NCBI GenBank assembly: GCA_030612705.1
Contig: JAUWNI010000025.1
Location: 1 to 40,966 of the forward strand
Length of the DNA: 40,966 nucleotides
Source: Phycisphaerae bacterium
Lineage (GTDB): Bacteria > Planctomycetota > Phycisphaerae > UBA1845 > Fen-1342
Reading direction: 5' to 3'
Under the pieces are notes generated by a model. That model saw only the letters and a list, made by a program, of their open reading frames with translations. It did no database searches and was not told the origin of the DNA. The position numbers and the translations under genes are program-made. Every line of letters begins with the position of its first letter. Position 1 is the first letter of the stretch. Below, piece by piece: positions 14,416 to 22,656 of the stretch.

Positions 14416-17112
14416 CTACGGGGCGGGGCCAGGGGTAGGGCGGTAGGGCTCTCCGGACTCGTAGAGTGTCAGTCTGCGCTGTCGTTCGGCGAGATCGTGC
14501 CGTTTCTCTTGTGCGGTTTGTGCGATGGCTTTAAGGGCTGTTTTGACGGCGTTCGGGAATCGGCCGACTTCGGCGTAGGCGGCGGCCAGAACGTCGAGGA
14601 AACGTGGGTTTTCGCAGTTTCCCGCCGGGCAGGCCCGCTCGGCGAGCATGACGGCCTCGTTGCCGTTGCGGATGGTCGGGTCGCGGCACGTTGCCAGGAT
14701 CCACGCCAGGTCGGTCAATGGCGCCGGGCGATCGGGTTTCAGTTTGACGGCGGTTCGCAGGTGCTCGAGGGCCGCCTTGATCCGGCCCGTTTCCGCCAGG
14801 GTTACGCCGAGCCGGTAGTGCGTTTTGGCCTTGTCGGGGCTGGTTGCCAGGGCCGCGCGAAAGTGCCGGATCGCATCGCGGAGCTTTCCCCGTGAACGCA
14901 GCGCGACAGCCAGGCTGTGATGGGTGGCGGCATCATCGGGATTGATTCGCAGAACCCGGCGAAGGTGCTCGATCGCCTCGTCTACGTTGCCCCGCGATAA
15001 CAGGACGGCGGCGAGGTTGGTGAGGGCCGGGGTAAAATCGGGCTGGATTTCCAAGGCCCGGCGGTAGTTCCTGATCGCCTCGTCGGGCTTGCCGTGCAGA
15101 CGGCAGACGGCGCCGAGATTGAGATACGTGGTTGGGTTTTCCGGGTCGAGTTTGATCGCGGTGTCGAATTCACGGAAGGCCTCATCGAGCCTGCCCGCGC
15201 GGGCGAGCGTCTCGGCGAGATTCGCGCGGATGCCGACATTCTCCGGCGAGAGTCGCAGGGCTTTGTCGAAGAAGCGTTTGGCCTGGTCGAACAGGCCGCG
15301 CTCGGCCAGGGCCAGGGCCAGCTTGTTAAAGAGGCCGGCGTCGTCGGGCAGGGATTCGAGACAGAAGCTCAGTTGCTGTTGGATGACGTCCAGGTTGTCC
15401 GACGCGGAGAGCAGGAAGACGGCGTAGTTGAAACGTAGCCAGATGTCCGACGGGTTGCGAGCGATCGCCTCGCGATATTGCGTATCGACCTGTCGCGGAG
15501 CTTCGGGGTTGTCCGTGATCCTGAGTTCGTCGAGTTTTTTTTCCAGCTTGTCGACGAGCCGGTCGTGGTAAAGCTGGTTGGTGAAGGGCGGCTCGTTGAT
15601 GAAGGAGTTGAGCACCTTGTCGGTGATCTGGTGGCGGTCCCAGACGGTGTGGGCCAGACGCGCGGCACACTGCGTTTCGGTTAACGGAGGCTTGCTCGCC
15701 GGGGCTGTCTTTGTGATCCACTCCGGGAGGTTTTTCTCAATTTGCCGGAAGACGGCGGTGGCCAGCAGGTAATTGCCGCTGAAATTCATGTGTACATGTT
15801 CGTGGAAGAAATCCTCGCCGGGCGCGGTATGGGGGCTGTGTTCTTCGAAGGTTTTTTCGGCATCGACGAGCCGGATGCCGCGGGTGGAACGGCTGCTTGC
15901 CACGGTGCGGATGATGTCGTTGATGCGTGTGTCGGCGCGAAAGCGGAGCGTGTCGAGTCGGCGGGCGTCGAGGAAGTGTCGGCGGGCGCTCTGGTAATCT
16001 TCGAGTGCCCAATAGCAGCGACCGAGGCGATAGTGCAGGTCGGCGTAGCGGTCGTCAATCTCGGCGGCGGCGAAGTACTGCTCGACGGCCTGGGCATGGT
16101 TGCCCGACGTTTCAAACGCGACGCCCTGTTCGTAGACGACGTTCCATGCGGTCTTTTGCTCCTCGGTGATGTTCGGGCGATGTTGCGAGGCGAAAGGTGG
16201 GCAATCCTTCAGGTTCGTGGCCACGGTGCAGAGCATGACGGGAACATTGCTCTTCTCGGCGACGCGGCAGAGGTCGGATAGGTTTTGCTTGAAATGCTCG
16301 TAAACGACCTCCAGGGCGGGGTCATCGACAGGAACCTGATTGTCCAGGAACATGCGCATGCCCTGCCAGCGGCGTGGGGCAGAGGCGTTTGACGCCGAGG
16401 TCAGCAGCGTATCGATCAGTTGTCCGATGCGGGTCGAGCGGAGCTTGAGTCCGGCCCGGATGGCGGGGAGGCTTGGCGAGAAGGGGGTCAGGACGGTACC
16501 GGCGCCGAACGGGCCGACGACCTCGTTGTTGCCGAGATAGACGATGAAGAGGTCGGGTTCGAGCTTGGCGCAATCCCGGGCGATTTCCAACACGACGTGT
16601 GAATTGATCGCGGTCGCGGCGCAGTTGACCAACTCGAAGTTGACCTCCGGGAACCGCTCGCGGAGCTGGACTTCGAGGATCCGCCCGAACCCGAAGCTCG
16701 GCTCGGGCGTGCCCTTGGCGGCTGAGGCGCCGAGGATGAAGACGCGGTACGTGCCGGGTGGCTTGTCGGCTGGGATCTCGAAGGGAGTCGATGAGCGGCC
16801 GAGCCCCTGGGGGAAGAAACGCCTTTGGAAGTCCGTGTTGCGGACGTAGACGGACCGGTCGTTGACCTGGGTTTTGCGGGCGAATCCGGTGGGGTAGCCG
16901 AAGCCGACGATTCGCAGGGTCAACTCGAAGAGCAGCAGGAGCACTGCCGGAATAACGACGAGAGCGATGAGGCGAAACAGCCAAACTCGCCCGGCGTTTT
17001 GCCGTGGGGTTTTGCCGGCCGCGGGTTCCCACGGCGCGTTGGCGGCAGAAGCCTGGGTGTCGTCTTGTTCAGCAGTTGTATGATGAGCGGTTTCTTCGCT
17101 TTTGGCGCTCAT
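14416..17112 (-). CDS. Membrane-anchored SGNH hydrolase-like protein with TPR array
   Basis: The product has 898 residues from ATG 17112, 6 nt after GGAG. A TTG four codons upstream is less likely. After a charged cytoplasmic tail, one transmembrane helix (~residues 43-67) is followed by an SGNH/GDSL-like domain with FILGASAAKG (nucleophile Ser ~130), YLGNNE (block III) and a late EHVHMNFSGNYLLA (general-base His). A TPR pair is inserted inside this domain before the EHVH block. The second half is a run of about eight 34-residue TPRs (e.g. NPTTYLNLGAVCRLHGKPDEAIRNYRRALEIQPD). The domain type suggests an esterase or acyltransferase acting outside the cytoplasmic membrane; the TPR array may hold a partner. 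Substrate unknown. Confidence 0.85.
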   Translation of the reverse strand: MSAKSEETAHHTTAEQDDTQASAANAPWEPAAGKTPRQNAGRVWLFRLIALVVIPAVLLLLFELTLRIVGFGYPTGFARKTQVNDRSVYVRNTDFQRRFFPQGLGRSSTPFEIPADKPPGTYRVFILGASAAKGTPEPSFGFGRILEVQLRERFPEVNFELVNCAATAINSHVVLEIARDCAKLEPDLFIVYLGNNEVVGPFGAGTVLTPFSPSLPAIRAGLKLRSTRIGQLIDTLLTSASNASAPRRWQGMRMFLDNQVPVDDPALEVVYEHFKQNLSDLCRVAEKSNVPVMLCTVATNLKDCPPFASQHRPNITEEQKTAWNVVYEQGVAFETSGNHAQAVEQYFAAAEIDDRYADLHYRLGRCYWALEDYQSARRHFLDARRLDTLRFRADTRINDIIRTVASSRSTRGIRLVDAEKTFEEHSPHTAPGEDFFHEHVHMNFSGNYLLATAVFRQIEKNLPEWITKTAPASKPPLTETQCAARLAHTVWDRHQITDKVLNSFINEPPFTNQLYHDRLVDKLEKKLDELRITDNPEAPRQVDTQYREAIARNPSDIWLRFNYAVFLLSASDNLDVIQQQLSFCLESLPDDAGLFNKLALALAERGLFDQAKRFFDKALRLSPENVGIRANLAETLARAGRLDEAFREFDTAIKLDPENPTTYLNLGAVCRLHGKPDEAIRNYRRALEIQPDFTPALTNLAAVLLSRGNVDEAIEHLRRVLRINPDDAATHHSLAVALRSRGKLRDAIRHFRAALATSPDKAKTHYRLGVTLAETGRIKAALEHLRTAVKLKPDRPAPLTDLAWILATCRDPTIRNGNEAVMLAERACPAGNCENPRFLDVLAAAYAEVGRFPNAVKTALKAIAQTAQEKRHDLAERQRRLTLYESGEPYRPTPGPAP

Positions 17113-17196
17113 CTTCTGCTCCAATATGCAATGGCGTAATATCGCGTGGGTCGGGCGGAATTCAGCCGCCTATCCACCGGAGAACATACCAGAATC

Positions 17197-17354
17197 CACT
17201 AGTGCTCCGCCACACCTCAATTGATGGGTGGGTGGCCCATGGCTTTAGCCGTGGGGGACACGAATCGAAGCCCTATTCGTGTCCCCCACCTCTAAAGAGG
17301 TGGGCCACCCAATCAACGATGATCCATCGGATCAACGTTGGCGGAGCACTAGTG
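17197..17354. mobile_element. 158-bp element with 16-bp terminal inverted repeats carrying palindrome copy 2
   Basis: CACTAGTGCTCCGCCA at 17197-17212 is matched perfectly in inverse orientation by TGGCGGAGCACTAGTG at 17339-17354. Between them, 17230-17310 is copy 2 of the 81-nt nested palindrome. Its left sub-hairpin is ATGGCTTTAGCCGT and its right one ACCTCTAAAGAGGT. No protein is encoded, so it has the form of a MITE-like element. A lone copy of the end sequence is at 39152-39167. Confidence 0.75.
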
Positions 17355-17406
17355 TATGGGACCCGTGCCAAGGAGGAGAGGTGTTGAGTGAAACGACGAC
17401 GCGTAC

Positions 17407-18627
17407 TTAGCGATCGACGTTGATTGCCAGGACGGTTAGGTCGTCGAGGGGACGGCCGAGTCGCCGGAGCGTGTCGTGCCGAGCGCCGAGGTGTTCCAGT
17501 GCGGCGTTCACGCCTTCGTTACTTAGCTGCGTGTACCAGTCCGTGGTTGTGATATGCTTATCGGACGGGACGGTATTCTTCGTCGCGGTCGGCGTGTGTG
17601 CATCTCCGCGGTTGGCGGAGTGGAAAACCTGTTCGAGGCCGTCACTGTACAGTAGCAACGACTCGCCCGGAGCTAATTCGAACGATGCGAGCGTGAACGT
17701 GGGGTCCGGCACGACGCCGACCAGGATGCCGGCGGGATCGAGCAGTTCGTTGCGACCGTCGGCGTGGCGCAGGATCGGGTAGGGCGCGCCGCCGCGCGCC
17801 AGCTCGACGCGCCTGGATCGCAAGTTCACGAGTGCGTATAGAGCGGCGGCGAACTGGGCTTCGCTGAGGTCGGCTTCCAGCAATTCGTCGTTCAGGCGGG
17901 TGAGCACTTCGTCGGGTCGGGCGGGTCGAAAGAGCTTGCCGTGCGTTCCCTCGCCGCGGAGAGCCCGCTTGATGAAGACCGTCAGCAAGGCCGCGCAGAT
18001 GCCGTGTCCCTGGGCATCGACCAACGCGACGGCCACATGCTCGTCGTCGAGTCGGCGGATGTCGTAGATGTCGCCTGAAAGGTAGTCCGTCGGCCGATAG
18101 AGCGCCGAGAAGGAGATGTCGCCATAGCGGGGTAACGCGCGCGGCAACAGTTCACGTTGTACCTGGCCGGCCAGGCGCAGTTGCTGTTGGTAATGGTCGG
18201 CGAGCAGCTCGTCGGCGCGCCGGGCGGCCAGCTTGCTTCGATGGAGCGATTCGAGCGAGGGACGCATCTCGATCATGGTCAAGATGCGCGCCGCGAGTTC
18301 CTCTTCGCCGGTCCGGTTGCTGAACGAGACCGGGAGGGCGGAAGGGGACGGCGGCGGGGGCGTATCGCTGTCCTCCGGCTGGAGTACGAGCGTCGCCCGC
18401 GGGCGGCTGGCTATGTGATTGAAAATCGTTTGTAAGCCTTCATAACTGGCCCGGGCATCATCCGGGGGGATTACGACCACTGCGTCCGCCGTCGGTTTGA
18501 GACCGCAGCGCAGCACTTCTGAGATTGGCTCGAAACTGGCGGTCGCGCCGACCCGCTTGAGCGCGGCCTCGAGACCTTTCGGCATCGTTTCACTACCGAG
18601 AACGACTTGAACATGAGCCCGTGGCAT
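17407..18627 (-). CDS. SpoIIE/PP2C-type serine phosphatase
   Basis: The product has 406 residues from ATG 18627; a TTG at 18642 is possible. Residues ~1-110 form a response-regulator-like or unrecognised N-terminal domain with VVVIPPDDA. A helical linker leads into the C-terminal phosphatase. Metal-binding motifs are visible: YLSGDIYDI, VALVDAQGHGICAALLTVFIK, LYSDGLEQ and DDLTVLAI. This is the order seen in RsbU/SpoIIE enzymes that dephosphorylate anti-sigma antagonists. No RsbW-like kinase or STAS protein is adjacent, so its partner must lie elsewhere. The missing receiver Asp cannot be judged securely from the sequence alone. Confidence 0.87.
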   Translation of the reverse strand: MPRAHVQVVLGSETMPKGLEAALKRVGATASFEPISEVLRCGLKPTADAVVVIPPDDARASYEGLQTIFNHIASRPRATLVLQPEDSDTPPPPSPSALPVSFSNRTGEEELAARILTMIEMRPSLESLHRSKLAARRADELLADHYQQQLRLAGQVQRELLPRALPRYGDISFSALYRPTDYLSGDIYDIRRLDDEHVAVALVDAQGHGICAALLTVFIKRALRGEGTHGKLFRPARPDEVLTRLNDELLEADLSEAQFAAALYALVNLRSRRVELARGGAPYPILRHADGRNELLDPAGILVGVVPDPTFTLASFELAPGESLLLYSDGLEQVFHSANRGDAHTPTATKNTVPSDKHITTTDWYTQLSNEGVNAALEHLGARHDTLRRLGRPLDDLTVLAINVDR

Positions 18628-18826
18628 CGCTCGAATCCCCAATGCTGGGTATCAACTCATACGCGAGAAAACGTTTGTCCATTGGAAGCATCGGCTATCC
18701 GGGCGCACGACTTGCCGAGGATGGGTAGAGATTTCCGCCAGCACACAAACATCCGCGAATCCGCGCAAGAAGAGCCGCAAGCTTAAAGTCCGCGTGGATA
18801 TGCGACTGGGGAAATCGCGGTCGGGA

Positions 18827-19294
18827 TTATTCGCTGTTGTGGGTTTCGTATGTTGAGATGGCGTCGTGGAGCTGCTCGGCGTTGGCGGCTTTGTCGACGG
18901 CGTCGCGGAATTCCTCGATGTTCATCAGCCGGGAGATCTTGGCCAGGGCCTGGATGTGTGGGCCGGTCTGGTCGGGCGGGCTGATGAGCAGGACGACGAA
19001 GGTTACCGGACGGTTGTCAAGGCTCTGGAAATCGACGGGCCGGGCGGGTTTGCCGGCGGCCATGACCAGTTTTTTGCAGCCATCGCTTTTCCCGTGGGGG
19101 ATCGCCAGACCGTAACCGATACCGGTGGTTCGCTCGCTCTCGCGTTTGAGCACGGCATCGAGGGCGGCGTCACGATTTACCAAGCCGCCGGTCTCGGCCA
19201 GGACATCGATGAGTTCGGTGATGACGTCCTGCTTTTCGGTCGCCTTGATCGGCACGCGAACGCGATCGAGTGTAATGAGTTCCGAGAGTTCCAT
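18827..19294 (-). CDS. PTS EIIA domain protein, PtsN (EIIA-Ntr)-like
   Basis: The product has 155 residues from ATG 19294, 8 nt after AGAGG. The frame is open for 60 more codons upstream, but these read as non-coding. It is a single EIIA type-2 domain with phosphorylatable His67 in GYGLAIPHGKSDG, followed by VTFVVLLISPPDQTGPHIQALAKISRLM, typical of the fructose/nitrogen-PTS IIA fold. No sugar-transport EIIB/EIIC is present, so a regulatory role as in the nitrogen PTS is likely. EIIA-Ntr is known to control K+ transport in proteobacteria, and a KefB-like K+/H+ antiporter gene lies next upstream on the same strand. The functional link is inference. Confidence 0.88.
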   Translation of the reverse strand: MELSELITLDRVRVPIKATEKQDVITELIDVLAETGGLVNRDAALDAVLKRESERTTGIGYGLAIPHGKSDGCKKLVMAAGKPARPVDFQSLDNRPVTFVVLLISPPDQTGPHIQALAKISRLMNIEEFRDAVDKAANAEQLHDAISTYETHNSE

Positions 19295-19422
19295 ACTCGT
19301 GCCTCTGCCGGATTCCATTGAATCCCATTTTATACCGCGAACGGGCTGCGTAGTCAAAAGCGCTAACCGCCGAGGCGCCGAGGGGAGCGTCAAAAAGGCA
19401 GGAGAGAGTCGGCGAAGGAGAC

Positions 19423-19509
19423 AAGGGGATAAGTTCACTATTGACGCCGGGAAGGCCGGCGGGGAACTTGGCAATATGCCTTGGACCGCATAATTGGACT
19501 TATCCCCTT
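19423..19509. repeat. 12-bp perfect inverted repeat between the EIIA and antiporter genes
   Basis: AAGGGGATAAGT at 19423-19434 is repeated inverted as ACTTATCCCCTT at 19498-19509. The 63-nt spacer contains a further GC-rich GCCGGGAAGGCCGGC patch. It lies just beyond the end of the minus-strand antiporter gene and could act as a terminator-like structure or be a tiny mobile unit. Confidence 0.55.
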
Positions 19510-19545
19510 TATCCGCCCGAGGACTCTCCGCAAGGTTCTCGCCGG

Positions 19546-21234
19546 TTATTCGGTATTTGTTTCGGGCTCGTTGGCGCGTAACGTTCCAGAAATCGCCCGA
19601 GCCATGTGGAGGCCGACCTCGTCTTCCTCATCAATGACCACCTCTGCTCCGGCGACGATCAGCTCCCAGCGATAGACGTGATACCGCGCCCGGGCGATGA
19701 CCGGTATCTCGGGCGAGAGCGAGCGGACGCCCTCGATCACGTGACGCGCGGCGGCTGGATCGGGCACCGTCACCGCAACGGTCCTGGCCCTTTCGACGTG
19801 CAAGTGCTCGAGCACTTCCGTCCGGGTGGCGTCGCCGATGTATGTGCGAAGACCGTAGGTTCGCGCGACATCCGCGGACTTGGTATTCAACTCGACGACT
19901 ACCAGGAGCGACCTGTACCGCTGCATCAGCGTCTCGGCGATGCGCTGGCCTGCCGGGCCGAAGCCCACGATCACGATATGGCCACTCAATTCCTCGTCGG
20001 GCTGGGGTGACGTTTCGTCCAATGGATGCAGCATTTGGGGACCACGCGCCGAGAGCCTGCCCACGATCGTTGCGAGATGCGGCGCGAGAGCCACCAGGTA
20101 TGGCGTGAGGAACAGGGTTCCGACCGTGGCCGCGACGATCAGCTCGAACAGGTCGCCGTCGATCAACTGCCCGTGCCGGGCCACCTCGGCGAGCACGAAT
20201 GAGAACTCGCCCACCTGGGCCAGGCAGATGCCAGTCGCCAACGCATGGCCCGGCGAGGAGCGTAACAGGCGCGCCACGCCGGAGATCACAACCGTCTTGC
20301 CGAACACGATGGCCGCCACCACGGCCACGACCAGCGCCCAGTGCTCCAACACCCACGCCGGATTGCTCAGCATACCGATCGAGCTGAAGAACAGCGTCAC
20401 GAACAACGTTCGCAAGGGAGCGATGTCGGCGCGGATTTGCGTGGCGAAGGGGGACTCGGCCAGCAACAAGCCCGCGATGAACGCCCCCAGCGCCGGCGAC
20501 AGACCCAGCTTGTCCGATGCCCACGCCGCCCCCACGACCGTCACGATCGCGAGCAGGATCGGCAAATCCCGGTTGAGCGCCGCTTCCTTGGCGCGCAGCA
20601 GCAGCGGCACGACGTAGTTGAGCAGTAGGAAAAGCACTGCGACCAGCAGCGCCGCGACGCCGATCGCCCGGCCCATCTCCCAGCCGATCTGGGCAACCGA
20701 ACTCGAGCTGTCGCCGCCCAAGGCCGTCACGACGAGCACGAGCGGCACCACCGCGATGTCCTGGAGCAGCAGGATGCCCAAGGCGTTGCGGCCGTAGACG
20801 CCGTCGATTTCCGCGCGTCTCACGAGCAGGCGCAGCACGCACGCGGTGCTGCTCAATGCGATCATGGCGCCGACTGCCAATGCCGGGCGCCCGCCGAGCC
20901 CCAGCGTCAAGCAGACCCCCGCCGCCAGGGTGCCGGTGACCAGCACCTGCACGGTTCCCCCGCCGAGGGCGATCGAGCCGATGGTGCGCAGCCGGCGCCA
21001 GGAGAATTCCAGCCCGATCGTGAACAGCAGCAGCGCCACGCCCAGTTCCGCGATCGTGGCCACCGCCCTGTGATTGGGCATCAAGTCGAGCGCATTGGGA
21101 CCGAGCAACGTGCCGGCGAGCAGGTAGCCGAGTATCGCACTCTGCTTCAACCGCTCGAACAGCGCGCCCAGCAGCATTGCCGCCAGCAGCAGGATTAACA
21201 CATCCAGAAGTGCCGTCCACAGATTCACGGACAT
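19546..21234 (-). CDS. CPA2-family K+/H+ antiporter with TrkA-N domain (KefB-like)
   Basis: The 562-residue protein exchanges protons for monovalent cations, probably K+. Residues ~5-380 form about 12-13 transmembrane helices of the CPA2 fold (ERLKQSAILGYLLAGTLLGP; LLFTIGLEFS; LLLQDIAVVPLVLVV with the QD pair expected in the ion path; LGAFIAGLLLAES). Residues ~405-540 are a cytoplasmic TrkA-N/RCK Rossmann domain with VIVGFGPAGQRIAETL and an acidic strand end (VVELN) for nucleotide binding. A RosB/KefB-type assignment fits length and order. The upstream SD is weak. It is codirectional with the EIIA-Ntr-like gene (251-nt gap). Confidence 0.92.
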   Translation of the reverse strand: MSVNLWTALLDVLILLLAAMLLGALFERLKQSAILGYLLAGTLLGPNALDLMPNHRAVATIAELGVALLLFTIGLEFSWRRLRTIGSIALGGGTVQVLVTGTLAAGVCLTLGLGGRPALAVGAMIALSSTACVLRLLVRRAEIDGVYGRNALGILLLQDIAVVPLVLVVTALGGDSSSSVAQIGWEMGRAIGVAALLVAVLFLLLNYVVPLLLRAKEAALNRDLPILLAIVTVVGAAWASDKLGLSPALGAFIAGLLLAESPFATQIRADIAPLRTLFVTLFFSSIGMLSNPAWVLEHWALVVAVVAAIVFGKTVVISGVARLLRSSPGHALATGICLAQVGEFSFVLAEVARHGQLIDGDLFELIVAATVGTLFLTPYLVALAPHLATIVGRLSARGPQMLHPLDETSPQPDEELSGHIVIVGFGPAGQRIAETLMQRYRSLLVVVELNTKSADVARTYGLRTYIGDATRTEVLEHLHVERARTVAVTVPDPAAARHVIEGVRSLSPEIPVIARARYHVYRWELIVAGAEVVIDEEDEVGLHMARAISGTLRANEPETNTE

Positions 21235-21293
21235 CTCCGCCCATGTGTGCGTCCCGCTGGAAATTCATGTCGGACCGCACAAAGTGCTACCAT

Positions 21294-22232
21294 CTAACGC
21301 GGCGGATCACATTTCGCCAAGAAACTCAAAACGTCATCAACCACGGCGTACATCCGCCGCAGGCCGCCGTGCGTACGTGCCGCCACATGCGGCGTCAGAA
21401 TGCAGTTTTTCCGCGAAAAGAGCGGGTGATTCGGCGGCAAGGGCTCCGGTTCGACGACGTCCAACGCCGCCCCGGCAATCTCGCCCTTCTGAAGTGCAAC
21501 TGTCAGCGCCTCGGTGTCCACCACTACGCCGCGGGCCGTGTTGATCAGGTGCGCGGAGGGGCGCATCCTCGCCAGGACGTCCGCGTCGACCAGGCCGCGG
21601 GTCAGGTCCGTCGCCGGCACGTGCAGTGTGACAATATCGCTCTGTTCCCAGAGCGTTGGCTTGTCCACCGCCGCCGCGTCGAAGGGCAGCGGGCCGATTT
21701 CCACGATGTCGTTGTAGAGCACTTTCGCCCCGAGGCCGGCGCTACAAATCCGTCCCACGCGCGAGCCGATCCGCCCCATGCCCACGATGCCGATCGTCAG
21801 CTCACGCAGTTCACTGCCGTGCGTTTTGTCGCGCGCTTCCCGAAACCGTCCCCGCCCGTAGGCGTCCGCCAAACGCGGCACCGGCCGCTGCAATTGCAGC
21901 ATCAGACCGACAGCGAACTCCGCGACAGCGTCCGAAGCCGCCGCCGGCGTGTGCAGCACGGCGATGCCCAACTCCTCGGCCGCCGCCATATCCACGCGTT
22001 CAAGCCCCACGCCGGCTATGCCGATGACCCGCAGGCGCTTGCCCGCGGCGAGCAACCCGCGCGTGATCGCCGTATGCGTACGCGCGACCAGCGCGTCGCA
22101 ATCCACAATCGCCTTGCACAACGTTTCTTCATCAGACGCCGACGGGCGAACGACTGCCGCGCCCGCTTCGAGCCGGCGCTCGGCGTCGTTGTCCAGCCCT
22201 TCGGCCAGCAATATCTTGAACTCGGTCGCCAT
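21294..22232 (-). CDS. D-2-hydroxyacid dehydrogenase, phosphoglycerate dehydrogenase-like
   Basis: The product has 312 residues from ATG 22232, preceded by GAGAG; an ATG at 22253 lacks an SD. It is an NAD-dependent 2-hydroxyacid dehydrogenase. Two lobes are visible, with GIVGMGRIGSRVGRI (nucleotide fold, ~149-163) and the catalytic Arg/Glu/His triad Arg234 (NTARGVVVD), Glu263 (VEPEPLP) and His282 (TPHVAARTH). GIAGVGLERVDMAAAEELGIAV is typical of the SerA/PGDH subgroup. The ACT domain of long SerA proteins is absent. A role in serine synthesis or glyoxylate/hydroxypyruvate reduction is possible, and the sequence does not decide between them. Confidence 0.88.
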   Translation of the reverse strand: MATEFKILLAEGLDNDAERRLEAGAAVVRPSASDEETLCKAIVDCDALVARTHTAITRGLLAAGKRLRVIGIAGVGLERVDMAAAEELGIAVLHTPAAASDAVAEFAVGLMLQLQRPVPRLADAYGRGRFREARDKTHGSELRELTIGIVGMGRIGSRVGRICSAGLGAKVLYNDIVEIGPLPFDAAAVDKPTLWEQSDIVTLHVPATDLTRGLVDADVLARMRPSAHLINTARGVVVDTEALTVALQKGEIAGAALDVVEPEPLPPNHPLFSRKNCILTPHVAARTHGGLRRMYAVVDDVLSFLAKCDPPR

Positions 22233-22656
22233 CACGTTTCTCTCGCCGACCATCGTGGTTGCCCGCGGGCGGCGTCGACGTCCTTGCCGCGCGACGTACG
22301 AATATGCGCGTTAAAGCCACGCTCCCGCGGCCGTCGCTGAAACCAGCACGTCGCTTTAGACGCGGGGCGTCGATACGGCAATCCCGCTACCGGGTTGTAA
22401 CGCGGCAGACTCACGTTTGCACGCGGCCGCTTCGCAATCTTCTAGGCTAAGGAGCCGCGGGCTTTAGCCCGCGCGGCGCCTTAGTCGAGAAACTTGTGAA
22501 ACGTGGTACTAGTCCCCGGCTTCGAATAGCCTCGCCGATTCCGTAATACACCCGATATCTCCAGGTTCATTGAATTCTGTTTGGTCTGAAGTCGTGTCAA
22601 TGTTAGAGTACAGTTAGCAACATTATCCAGGCTGGGCAACAACACTACGGAACCAT
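22233..22656. promoter_or_regulatory. Divergent intergenic region upstream of the kinase gene
   Basis: These 424 bases lack a gene. They contain a strong palindrome (GCCGCGGGCTTTAGCCCGCG at 22455-22474, nested in CTAAGG/CCTTAG) and, from ~22540, a lower-GC stretch (TTGAATTCTGTTTGGTC to TTAGAGT) that is the best place for the kinase promoter. No unambiguous -35/-10 pair is seen. The palindrome recurs, inverted with one mismatch in 25 nt, inside the kinase gene at 23336-23360. Confidence 0.5.

Noticed and set aside
19631-21280. Long second open frame on the minus strand
   Set aside because: It overlaps the antiporter gene in another frame and gives an Arg/Gly/Ala-rich translation without membrane helices.
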